NCBI GenBank assembly: GCA_025964055.1
Contig: JAOPZP010000091.1
Location: 1 to 5,722, forward strand
Length of the DNA stretch: 5,722 nucleotides
Origin: Conexibacter sp.
Lineage (GTDB): Bacteria; Actinomycetota; Thermoleophilia; Solirubrobacterales; Solirubrobacteraceae
Direction of reading: 5' to 3'
Numbering within the stretch: position 1 is the first letter of the stretch; every line of letters starts with the position of its first letter. Position numbers and translations under genes: made by a program. The notes beneath the pieces were generated by a model. That model ran no database searches, was not told the DNA's origin, and was given only the letters and a program-made list of their open reading frames with translations. This document shows positions 1 to 5,055 of the stretch, one piece after another.

Positions 1-558
1 GCCGACACGGTCTACGGCCTGGCGTGCGAGCCCGACACGCCCGAGGCCGTCGAGCGCCTCTACGCGATCAAGGGCCGGCGGCCCGACAAGCCGGCCGCGG
101 TCCTGTTCTTCTCGCTCGAGCTGGCGCTGGCCGCGCTCCCCGAGCTCGGCCCGCGCACGGTCGCGGGGCTGGAGTCCCTGATGCCGGGCGCGGTCACCCT
201 GCTGCTGCCCAACCCGGCGGGTCGCTTCCCGCTGGCCTGCGGGCCGGACCTCGCGACCCTGGGGCTGCGCGTCCCCGCGCTCGGCCCGGCGACCGCGGCG
301 CTCGGCGCGGTCCGCTGGCCGGTGCTGCAGTCCAGCGCGAACCCCTCCGGCGGCCCCGATCCCTGCCGCCTGGAGGACGTCGCCGAGGCGATCCGCGAGG
401 AGGCCGACCTGCTCCTCGACGCGGGCGAGCTCGACGGCACCGCCTCGACCGTGATCGACCTGCGCGGCTTCGAGGCCGACGGCACGTGGGAGATCCTGCG
501 CGAGGGCGCGGTCGCGCACGGCTGCGTCGTCGCCGCGCTCGACGGGCTGATCACCTGA
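1..558 (+). CDS. Threonylcarbamoyl-AMP synthase (Sua5/YrdC/TsaC family), 5'-truncated by the window edge
   Basis: This enzyme makes L-threonylcarbamoyladenylate from threonine, bicarbonate and ATP, the first step of t6A modification of ANN-decoding tRNAs in the cytoplasm. The frame is open from base 1 and 185 residues are visible. It begins inside the family's P-(T/A)-(D/E)-TVYGL motif, seen here as ADTVYGLA at visible residues 1-8. The K-x-R nucleotide-binding segment follows (KGRR, residues 24-27, with a further Lys at 30), then the SANxSG signature (SSANPSGG, 111-118). A conserved C-terminal stretch, STVIDLRG then ILREGAV, follows. It ends soon after the YrdC domain, so it is the short TsaC type without the extra Sua5 C-terminal domain. 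About 20-30 N-terminal residues lie off the left edge. rpiB follows 45 bp downstream. In many actinobacteria prmC precedes this gene, but that cannot be seen here. Family assignment is firm; sua5 versus tsaC is only naming. Confidence 0.93.
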   Translation, partial: ADTVYGLACEPDTPEAVERLYAIKGRRPDKPAAVLFFSLELALAALPELGPRTVAGLESLMPGAVTLLLPNPAGRFPLACGPDLATLGLRVPALGPATAALGAVRWPVLQSSANPSGGPDPCRLEDVAEAIREEADLLLDAGELDGTASTVIDLRGFEADGTWEILREGAVAHGCVVAALDGLIT

Positions 559-588
559 TCGGGCGTTCCCCTGGCGTGCGCCGCGCGG

Positions 589-603
589 TAGATTGCGCGC
601 GAC
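589..603 (+). promoter_or_regulatory. Candidate -10 element (TAGATT) of a near-leaderless rpiB promoter
   Basis: TAGATT at 589-594 fits the TANNNT -10 pattern and lies 9 nt before the rpiB ATG at 604. With a usual start about 7 nt after the -10, the transcript would begin near 601, leaving only a few bases ahead of the ATG. No Shine-Dalgarno sequence is visible between 559 and 603, which fits a leaderless or SD-less start. No convincing -35 is present. Read-through from the upstream gene is equally possible. Confidence 0.4.
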
Positions 604-1062
604 ATGGTGATCGCCATCGGGTCCGACCACGCGGGCTACCACCTCAAGGAGCACGTCAAGGACGTGCTGCTCGCGGAGGGGCACGAGATCGTCGACGTGG
701 GGACCGGCACGCCGGACTCCGTCGACTACCCGGCGTTCGCCGAGCAGGCCGCGCGCCTGGTCGGCGACGGCCAGGCCGAGCGGGCGGTGCTGGCGTGCGG
801 GTCGGGCGTCGGCGTCGCGATCGTCGCCAACAAGGTCGCGGGGGTCCGCGCCGTCAACGCGCACGACCCGGCCGAGGTCGAGATGGCGCGCCGCCACAAC
901 GACGCCAACGCGGTCACGCTCTCGGGCGCGCGCCTGGCGCCGGCCGAAGCCGAGGCGATCGTCGAGCGCTTCCTGCGCACCTCCTTCGAGGGCGGGCGCC
1001 ACGCCCGGCGCGTGGGTCAGATCTCCGAGCTCGACGGCTCCGCGGTCCGCTCGGAAGCCTGA
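604..1062 (+). CDS. rpiB: Ribose-5-phosphate isomerase B (RpiB/LacAB family)
   Basis: RpiB interconverts ribulose-5-phosphate and ribose-5-phosphate in the non-oxidative pentose phosphate pathway, supplying PRPP and nucleotide synthesis in the cytoplasm. The 152-residue product has the usual length and all main motifs. SDHAG at residues 7-11 is the substrate-binding segment. ACGSGVGVAIVANKV lies around 64-78, and Cys65 matches the catalytic base of the E. coli-type enzyme; mycobacterial RpiB instead uses a Glu, with Ser at this place. RRHNDANA lies at 96-103 with the ring-opening His98, and GGRHARRV at 130-137 holds the phosphate-binding arginines. The ATG at 604 puts the SDHAG motif at the normal distance from the N-terminus and has no Shine-Dalgarno, but does have a TANNNT element 9 nt upstream. 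The gene sits between the t6A gene and glyA, as in the Bacillus ywlC-rpiB-glyA neighbourhood. The last 12 or so residues are family-variable. Confidence 0.95.
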   Translation: MVIAIGSDHAGYHLKEHVKDVLLAEGHEIVDVGTGTPDSVDYPAFAEQAARLVGDGQAERAVLACGSGVGVAIVANKVAGVRAVNAHDPAEVEMARRHNDANAVTLSGARLAPAEAEAIVERFLRTSFEGGRHARRVGQISELDGSAVRSEA

Positions 1063-1087
1063 CCGGCGCCGCGCGCGCTGGTATCTT
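1059..1087 (+). promoter_or_regulatory. Candidate promoter for glyA and its riboswitch leader
   Basis: CTGACC at 1059-1064 matches TTGACA at 4 of 6 positions and overlaps the rpiB stop codon (1060-1062). After exactly 17 nt, TATCTT at 1082-1087 matches TATAAT at 4 of 6 and has TG two bases upstream (extended -10 character). The predicted start, about 1093-1095, falls just inside the 5' strand of riboswitch stem P1. P1 could therefore be shorter than the 8 bp possible in the DNA. The spacing and its placement directly before a riboswitch support it, but it is read by eye only. Confidence 0.45.
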
Positions 1088-1090
1088 CGA

Positions 1091-1164
1091 GGCGTCGCGA
1101 CTGGCGCCATGGGAGGAACCGACCTCCGGGGAGCGACGCCTTCACCCTGCCGCGCGCCTGGGCA
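1091..1164 (+). promoter_or_regulatory. ZTP/ZMP riboswitch aptamer (pfl motif) in the glyA leader
   Basis: This leader folds as the known ZTP-sensing aptamer. P1 is GGCGTCGC (1091-1098) paired perfectly with GCGACGCC (1133-1140). The conserved GACTGGCG follows the 5' strand of P1 at 1099-1106. P2 is GGAGG (1112-1116) with CCTCC (1123-1127). The conserved CGGGGAGCGAC follows at 1128-1138. P3 is TGCC (1148-1151) with GGCA (1161-1164), and its loop carries the conserved GCGCCTGGGC. The loop-to-junction pseudoknot is GGCGC (1103-1107) with GCGCC (1154-1158). Riboswitches of this class bind ZMP/ZTP (AICAR phosphates), which accumulate when 10-formyl-tetrahydrofolate is scarce, and typically control one-carbon and purine genes including glyA. 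Ligand binding is expected to turn glyA on. There is no T-rich terminator before the gene, so control is probably at translation. The identification is from motif and pairing, not from a covariance search. Confidence 0.93.
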
Positions 1165-1179
1165 TCCATCGGAAACCCC

Positions 1180-1186
1180 AAAGGAG
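1180..1186 (+). promoter_or_regulatory. Ribosome binding site deciding the glyA start
   Basis: AAAGGAG lies 6 nt before the GTG at 1193, an ideal Shine-Dalgarno distance. It begins 15 nt after the riboswitch aptamer, so ribosome access is the likely controlled step. It rules out the in-frame ATG at 1109, which lies inside the aptamer between the P1 and P2 stems. Confidence 0.85.
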
Positions 1187-1192
1187 TCCGCC

Positions 1193-2485
1193 GTGTCTTC
1201 CGATCTGAGCCCCGACTTCTTCACCCGCCCGTTGGCGGATGTCGATCCCGAGGTCGCCGACGCCATCGCCCTCGAGCTGGGTCGCCAGCAGCGCACGCTC
1301 GAGATGATCGCCAGCGAGAACTTCGTCCCGCAGTCGATCCTCGAGGCCCAGGGGAGCGTGCTGACCAACAAGTACGCCGAGGGCTATCCGGGCAAGCGCT
1401 ACTACGGCGGCTGCGAGTACGTCGACATCATCGAGCAGCTGGCCATCGACCGGGCCAAGGCGCTGTTCGGCGCCGAGCACGCCAACGTCCAGCCGCACGC
1501 CGGCGCACAGGCCAACGCGTCGGTCTACCACGCGCTGCTGCAGCCCGGCGACACGATCATGGGCCTCGCGCTGCCCCACGGCGGGCACCTCAGCCACGGC
1601 ATGAAGCTCAACGTGTCGGGCCGGCTGTACGACATCGCGCCGTACGAGGTCGACCGCGAGACGTCGCTGATCGACATGGACGAGGTCGAGCGGATCGCCA
1701 AGGAGCGCCGCCCCAAGCTGCTGCTCGCCGGCTGGTCGGCCTACCCGCGCCACCTGGACTTCCCGCGCTTCCGCGAGATCGCCGACGAGGTCGGCGCGCT
1801 GTTGATGGTGGACATGGCCCACTTCGCCGGCCTGGTCGCCGGGGGCGTGCACCCCAACCCGGTGCCCTACGCCGACGTCGTGACCTCGACCGTCCACAAG
1901 ACGCTCGGCGGCGCGCGCGGCGGCCTGATCCTCTGCCGCGAGCAGTACGCCAAGGCCATCAACTCGGGCGTCTTCCCGGGTCAGCAGGGCGGGCCGCTGG
2001 AGCACGTCATCGCGGGCAAGGCGGTCGCGTTCAAGATCGCGGCGACCGAGCAGTTCGCCGAGCGGCAGCGCCGCACGGTCGAAGGCGCCCAGGCGGTCGC
2101 CGAGGGCCTGCTGACCGCCGGCCACGGCGTGAACGTGCTGACCGGCGGGACCGACGTGCACCTGGCGCTCGTCGACCTGCGCGAGTCAGACATCGACGGC
2201 CAGCAGTCCGAGGACCGCCTGCACGACATCGGCATCACCGTCAACCGCAACGCCGTCCCGTTCGACCCGCGGCCGCCGGCCGTGACCAGCGGGCTGCGCG
2301 TCGGGACGAGCGCCCTCGCGACGCGAGGCCTGCAGGGCGACGACTTCCGCGAGGTCGGCCAGATCATCGCGACCGCGCTGACGCCTTCGTTCGACGCGCA
2401 GCGCGACGAGCTGGCCGAGCGCGTGAGCGCGATCGCGGACCGGTATCCGCTGTACGAGCAGCTGGGGGCAGGGGCGGCGGCTTAG
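1193..2485 (+). CDS. glyA: Serine hydroxymethyltransferase (PLP-dependent, GlyA)
   Basis: GlyA converts serine and tetrahydrofolate to glycine and 5,10-methylene-tetrahydrofolate, the main source of one-carbon units for purines, thymidylate and methionine. It is a cytoplasmic fold-type I PLP enzyme. From the GTG at 1193 the protein has 430 residues, normal for bacteria. Visible landmarks are MIASENF (38-44) near the N-terminus, YAEGYPGKRYYGG (61-73), HAGAQAN (102-108), and VDMAHFAG (206-213) with the PLP-contacting Asp207 and His210. The Schiff-base lysine is Lys236 in STVHKTLGGARGG, then FPGQQGGP (261-268), and SGLRVGT (366-372) with the substrate-carboxylate arginine. No key residue is missing. 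The GTG start is set by AAAGGAG 6 nt upstream. The upstream in-frame ATG at 1109 would add 28 residues encoded by riboswitch RNA and is rejected. Expression is probably gated by the ZTP riboswitch. The gene ends against a stem-loop and converges on the glycosyltransferase. Confidence 0.97.
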   Translation: MSSDLSPDFFTRPLADVDPEVADAIALELGRQQRTLEMIASENFVPQSILEAQGSVLTNKYAEGYPGKRYYGGCEYVDIIEQLAIDRAKALFGAEHANVQPHAGAQANASVYHALLQPGDTIMGLALPHGGHLSHGMKLNVSGRLYDIAPYEVDRETSLIDMDEVERIAKERRPKLLLAGWSAYPRHLDFPRFREIADEVGALLMVDMAHFAGLVAGGVHPNPVPYADVVTSTVHKTLGGARGGLILCREQYAKAINSGVFPGQQGGPLEHVIAGKAVAFKIAATEQFAERQRRTVEGAQAVAEGLLTAGHGVNVLTGGTDVHLALVDLRESDIDGQQSEDRLHDIGITVNRNAVPFDPRPPAVTSGLRVGTSALATRGLQGDDFREVGQIIATALTPSFDAQRDELAERVSAIADRYPLYEQLGAGAAA

Positions 2486-2525
2486 GCAGAGTTTGCAGCG
2501 TGCGTTCGCGGCGCCCAGCTCTGCC
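2485..2525 (+). terminator. Stem-loop at the glyA stop codon, candidate terminator
   Basis: GGCAGAG (2485-2491, starting on the last base of the TAG stop) pairs perfectly with CTCTGCC (2519-2525), extendable by a G-T and a T-A pair. Inside is a smaller G/C-rich hairpin around a TTCG tetraloop at 2505-2508. There is no downstream T run, so it would act as a Rho-assisted or T-less terminator, or as a 3'-end stabiliser. Confidence 0.45.
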
Positions 2526-2621
2526 GCTGGTCGTGCCGCTGCGCGTGGTTTGAGGGCAACGACGAGTGCGTGACCGGGGGCGCCGGCGCGGCCGGTCCTC
2601 CGCGGGCGCCGGGGCGGGCGA

Positions 2622-2666
2622 TCCGTGTCGTCTGACCCGGCCATGTCCCGGGCCAGACGACATGGA
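2622..2666. terminator. Long stem-loop, candidate bidirectional terminator
   Basis: TGTCGTCTG (2626-2634) pairs perfectly with CAGACGACA (2654-2662). The stem extends outward through a G-T pair and three more pairs to 2622/2666. Inward, after one mismatch (2635/2653), five G/C pairs follow (CCCGG 2636-2640 with CCGGG 2648-2652), closing a 7-nt loop at 2641-2647. This gives about 18 pairs in 45 nt. It lies near the centre of the convergent gap and folds the same way on either strand, as expected for shared termination of glyA and the glycosyltransferase gene. No T tract follows on either side. Confidence 0.6.
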
Positions 2667-2680
2667 CCCTCGGGGCGGAC

Positions 2681-2712
2681 CCCGGCGCCTGCGGCAGACC
2701 CCGGGCGCCGGG
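2681..2712. terminator. Second GC-rich stem-loop, possible terminator of the glycosyltransferase gene
   Basis: CCCGGCGCC (2681-2689) is the exact reverse complement of GGCGCCGGG (2704-2712), with two further weak or G-C pairs inward. An alternative small hairpin, CGGGG (2671-2675) with CCCCG (2680-2684) around a CGGA tetraloop, competes for the same bases. It lies 73 bp beyond the stop codon of the minus-strand gene. There is no T run. Such repeats can arise by chance in GC-rich DNA, so confidence is moderate. Confidence 0.35.
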
Positions 2713-2785
2713 ACCGACTCCAACCTCCCTGTCACTGCCCCCGAACCACGCGCCGCGGCACGATCAGCGCCGGAACCGCGCGCCC

Positions 2786-3796
2786 TCAGCGCCCGCGCCG
2801 CACCGCCGCCCCCAGCACCCCCGCCATCCGCCCGGCCTGCCGCACCACGTCGTGCTCCGCGGCCGCCACCCGCGCCGCGCGGTTCGGCACCGGCATCGCC
2901 ACCGCCCGCTCCAACCCCGCCACCAGCGCCGCGTGATCCCCCGGCGCCACGAGCACCCCCGCCTCCGGCGTCACGAACTCCGGGGGACCGCCCGCGGTCG
3001 TCGCGACCACCGTGCGCGCCAGCGCCATCGCCTCCAGCGCGGCCAGCCCGAACGGCTCGACCAGCGAGGGCTGGCAGAGCACGTCGCAGGCCGCGATCCA
3101 CGACGGGACCTCGGCGTGCGGCACACGGCCGACGACGGTCACGCCCGGGCGGCCGTCGAGCGCACCGCGCAACGGCCCGTCGCCCACGAACACGAGCGAC
3201 CCGCGGCCGAGCTCGGCGAACGCGTCGGCCAGCCCGACGACGTTCTTGCGCTCGATCAACGAGCCGACGCACAGCAGGCGCGGATGCGGCCCGTCGCCCG
3301 GCCACGCCGCGGGCGCCGCATCGGGCGCGAACTCGCGCAGGTCGACGCCCAGGTCGCACACCTCGCAGCTCAGGCCGGGATAGCGAGCCTCCAGCCGCCC
3401 GGCCAGCCAGCGCGAGTTGGCGATGACCCTCGCGGCGCCGCGCACGACGGGCCGGGTGAGCGCGCGCAGCGGCGCCCGATCGAGGTTGGCGACGTCGGTC
3501 CCGTGCGCCATGACGACCAGCGGAACGCCCGCCGCGCGCGCTGCGGCCAGGCCGGCAGCACCCGCCGGGAAGAGGAAGTGGGCGAACACCACATCGGGTC
3601 GCCACCGGCGCGCGGCCCGCACCGCATCGGCCGTCAGCCGCGCGTACTTCAGCGGCGAGCCGCCGCGCCGGGAGATGGCGGCGACCTCGACCTCGTGGCC
3701 GAGCGCCACGAGCTCCCGACGCAGCGGCAGCAGGAAGCTGCCGAGGTCCGGCTGGGCCGCCGAGGGCCACATCTGGGTGACGAGGAGGATGCGCAC
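2786..3796 (-). CDS. GT4-type glycosyltransferase (GT-B fold)
   Basis: The 336-residue product is a retaining GT-B glycosyltransferase, the type that moves a sugar from a nucleotide-sugar donor to a lipid-linked glycan, phospholipid or small acceptor at the inner membrane face. The N-terminal acceptor domain opens with MRILLVTQMWPS (1-12), includes a Gly-rich loop near DLGSFLLPLRREL, and has AHGTD at 97-101. The C-terminal donor domain starts with LLCVGSLIERKN (174-185; Arg183/Lys184 are the expected diphosphate contacts). It carries VFVGDGPLR (202-210) and the E-x7-E signature in EPFGLAALEAMA (Glu247 and Glu255), then AGGPPEFV (268-275). There is no signal peptide or transmembrane segment. 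GTG at 3796 is chosen because the fold's first beta strand begins at residue 2; GAGG lies 11 nt upstream. The open frame continues upstream across wecA antisense, but that part is a shadow. Donor and acceptor cannot be told from sequence. The adjacent divergent WecA homologue suggests a role in envelope glycan assembly. Confidence 0.88.
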   Translation of the reverse strand: MRILLVTQMWPSAAQPDLGSFLLPLRRELVALGHEVEVAAISRRGGSPLKYARLTADAVRAARRWRPDVVFAHFLFPAGAAGLAAARAAGVPLVVMAHGTDVANLDRAPLRALTRPVVRGAARVIANSRWLAGRLEARYPGLSCEVCDLGVDLREFAPDAAPAAWPGDGPHPRLLCVGSLIERKNVVGLADAFAELGRGSLVFVGDGPLRGALDGRPGVTVVGRVPHAEVPSWIAACDVLCQPSLVEPFGLAALEAMALARTVVATTAGGPPEFVTPEAGVLVAPGDHAALVAGLERAVAMPVPNRAARVAAAEHDVVRQAGRMAGVLGAAVRRGR

Positions 3797-3844
3797 CGCC
3801 GCGGAAGCCTCGCACGCCGCGGCGGCGAATACCCTCTGCGACGT
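3797..3844. promoter_or_regulatory. 48-bp divergent promoter region between the glycosyltransferase gene and wecA
   Basis: For wecA, TACCCT at 3830-3835 fits TANNNT and lies 9 nt before the ATG at 3845, the same geometry as at rpiB. The predicted transcript starts near 3842, almost leaderless, and no Shine-Dalgarno is present. For the minus-strand gene only a weak TATTCG (3831-3826) overlapping the wecA element is seen, with GAGG at 3811-3808 as a possible ribosome site. The two transcription units must share or compete for this very short stretch. No clear -35 exists for either. Confidence 0.4.
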
Positions 3845-5026
3845 ATGTCGGAGCTCCAGGCGGTCTACGCGTTCGTCGTCGCCTTCGCGGTGGCGACGGC
3901 TCTGACCCCGCTGACGGCGCGCTTCGCCCGCCGCGTCGGCGCCGTCGACCAGCCCAAGGCCCGCGGGCTGGGCCGGGAGTCCACGCCGCTGCTGGGCGGC
4001 CTGGCGATCTTCACCGGCGCACTCGTCGCCGGCCTGCTGTTCATCGACACGACCTCGCGCACGCAGGACCGCTTCGTCGGGATCCTGGTCGGCGCCGCGC
4101 TGATCACGCTCGTCGGAGCGCTCGACGACCGCTTCGACCTGCACCCGGCCGTCAAGCTCCTCGGCCAGGTGGCGGCCGCGATCGTCCCGGTCGCCTTCGG
4201 CGTCGAGGCCACCAACATCACGCTGCCGTTCCTCGGGGCGATCGACTTCGGCTCGCTCGGCGGGCCGATCACCGTCATCGGCCTGGTGGCCATGATGAAC
4301 GTCGTCAACTTCTCCGACGGGGTGGACGGCCTCGCCGCCGGGGTCTGCGCGATCGCCGCGGTCGCGTTCTCGATCATCGCCTTCGACCTGGAGCGCAGCC
4401 ACGCGGCGATCCTCGCCGCCTGCACGGCGGGAGCCGCCGCCGGGTTCCTGGTGCACAACTTCCCGCCCGCGTCGATCTACATGGGCGACTGCGGCGCGAA
4501 CCTCCTCGGCTTCCTGCTCGGCTGCGTCGCGGTCGAGGGCGCGGTCAAGACCCAGGCCGTCCTCGCCCTCGTCATCCCGCTCGTCGTGCTGGCCGTCCCG
4601 TTCCTCGACACGACCTTCGTGGTCCTCAAGCGCATGAAGTACCGCCGCAAGGTCTACATCGCCGACGCCAACCACTTCCACCATCGCTTCAGCCGCATCG
4701 GCTTCAGCGAGCGGCGGACGCTGGTCTACCTCTACGCCTGGACGCTGCTGCTCGGCGGCTTCGCCGTCGGCCTGCGGTTCATCCCGTACTCCGACAACCA
4801 CGGCCACCTCCACACCGGCTGGTCGCTCGTGGTCGCCGGCTTCGCGCTCGTCGTCGCGGCGGCCAGCGCGTACCTCGTCTACGTGCTGGAGATCCTCAAG
4901 CTCCGGCGCCTGAGCGCCGTCCGCATCCGCCGCGTCCGTCCCGACGTGAGCCAGACGGAGGTCGACGCGGCGGTCAAGCAGCAGATGGAGACCGGCGAGT
5001 TCGAGGCCCTGCAGCGCAAGGGCTAG
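3845..5026 (+). CDS. Polyprenyl-phosphate sugar-1-phosphate transferase, MraY/WecA/TagO family
   Basis: Enzymes of this family move a sugar-1-phosphate (usually GlcNAc-1-P from UDP-GlcNAc) onto undecaprenyl or decaprenyl phosphate at the cytoplasmic membrane face. They start teichoic acid, arabinogalactan-linker or other envelope glycans. The 393-residue protein is a multi-pass membrane protein with about ten to eleven hydrophobic segments from residue 6 to about 350, then a charged cytoplasmic tail of roughly 45 residues. Catalytic motifs are in order: GALDDR with Asp94-Asp95, NFSDGVDGLA with Asp158 and Asp161, YMGDCGAN with Asp215, and HFHHR (277-281), the basic loop typical of WecA/TagO rather than the peptidoglycan MraY. 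ATG at 3845 begins directly before the first membrane helix. It matches the place of rfe/wecA near sua5 in mycobacteria, so a WecA role is more likely than MraY. The substrate sugar is not proven. It converges on tetR with a 15-bp gap. Confidence 0.92.
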   Translation: MSELQAVYAFVVAFAVATALTPLTARFARRVGAVDQPKARGLGRESTPLLGGLAIFTGALVAGLLFIDTTSRTQDRFVGILVGAALITLVGALDDRFDLHPAVKLLGQVAAAIVPVAFGVEATNITLPFLGAIDFGSLGGPITVIGLVAMMNVVNFSDGVDGLAAGVCAIAAVAFSIIAFDLERSHAAILAACTAGAAAGFLVHNFPPASIYMGDCGANLLGFLLGCVAVEGAVKTQAVLALVIPLVVLAVPFLDTTFVVLKRMKYRRKVYIADANHFHHRFSRIGFSERRTLVYLYAWTLLLGGFAVGLRFIPYSDNHGHLHTGWSLVVAGFALVVAAASAYLVYVLEILKLRRLSAVRIRRVRPDVSQTEVDAAVKQQMETGEFEALQRKG

Positions 5027-5030
5027 GCGC

Positions 5031-5055
5031 GCGCCCGGCCGCTACGGCCGGACGC
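5031..5055. terminator. Bidirectional stem-loop between convergent wecA and tetR
   Basis: CCGGCCG (5035-5041) pairs perfectly with CGGCCGG (5045-5051) around a 3-nt loop, CTA. After one mismatch, three more pairs extend the stem to 5031/5055. The loop is exactly the minus-strand TAG stop codon of the regulator gene. It begins 4 nt after the wecA stop, so one hairpin can serve both transcripts. There is no T tract. Confidence 0.55.

Larger units (their letters stand above)
2486..2785. other. 300-bp non-coding gap between convergent genes
   Basis: No credible gene is seen on either strand: the open frames crossing it are low-complexity Arg/Pro/Ala shadows typical of GC-rich DNA, with no start signals. 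No tRNA or other RNA family was recognised. It holds stem-loops at 2485-2525, 2622-2666, 2671-2684 and 2681-2712. It also has an imperfect dyad at 2572-2597, in which GACCGG/CCGGTC and the inner palindrome GCGCCGGCGC share one axis. The stretches 2526-2571 and 2713-2785 show nothing I can name. Confidence 0.7.

Noticed and set aside
1109..1192. ATG at 1109 as the glyA start (28 extra residues)
   Set aside because: The extra segment is the ZTP aptamer, has no SHMT homology or ribosome site, and AAAGGAG lies 6 nt before the GTG at 1193.
24..1208. Long open frame of 394 residues running across the sua5, rpiB and riboswitch region
   Set aside because: Its product is Arg/Gly/Ala-rich without any domain, and it overlaps two well-supported genes in other frames; a GC-rich shadow.
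2486..2785. A small gene, tRNA or other RNA gene in the convergent gap
   Set aside because: No start signal, coding pattern, cloverleaf or known RNA motif was found; only stem-loops are visible.
2364..3815. 483-residue minus-strand frame across the convergent gap and glycosyltransferase
   Set aside because: It is the wrong frame of the glycosyltransferase, Arg/Gly/Ala-rich and free of motifs.
2852..3844. Upstream extension of the wecA frame to 724 residues
   Set aside because: It is antisense to the glycosyltransferase, Arg-rich and without domains; the first membrane helix starts just after the ATG at 3845.
3797..4813. N-terminal extension of the glycosyltransferase frame to 675 residues
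   Set aside because: The extension is antisense to wecA and is low-complexity Asp/Glu/Arg/Val sequence; the GT-B fold begins right after the GTG at 3796.
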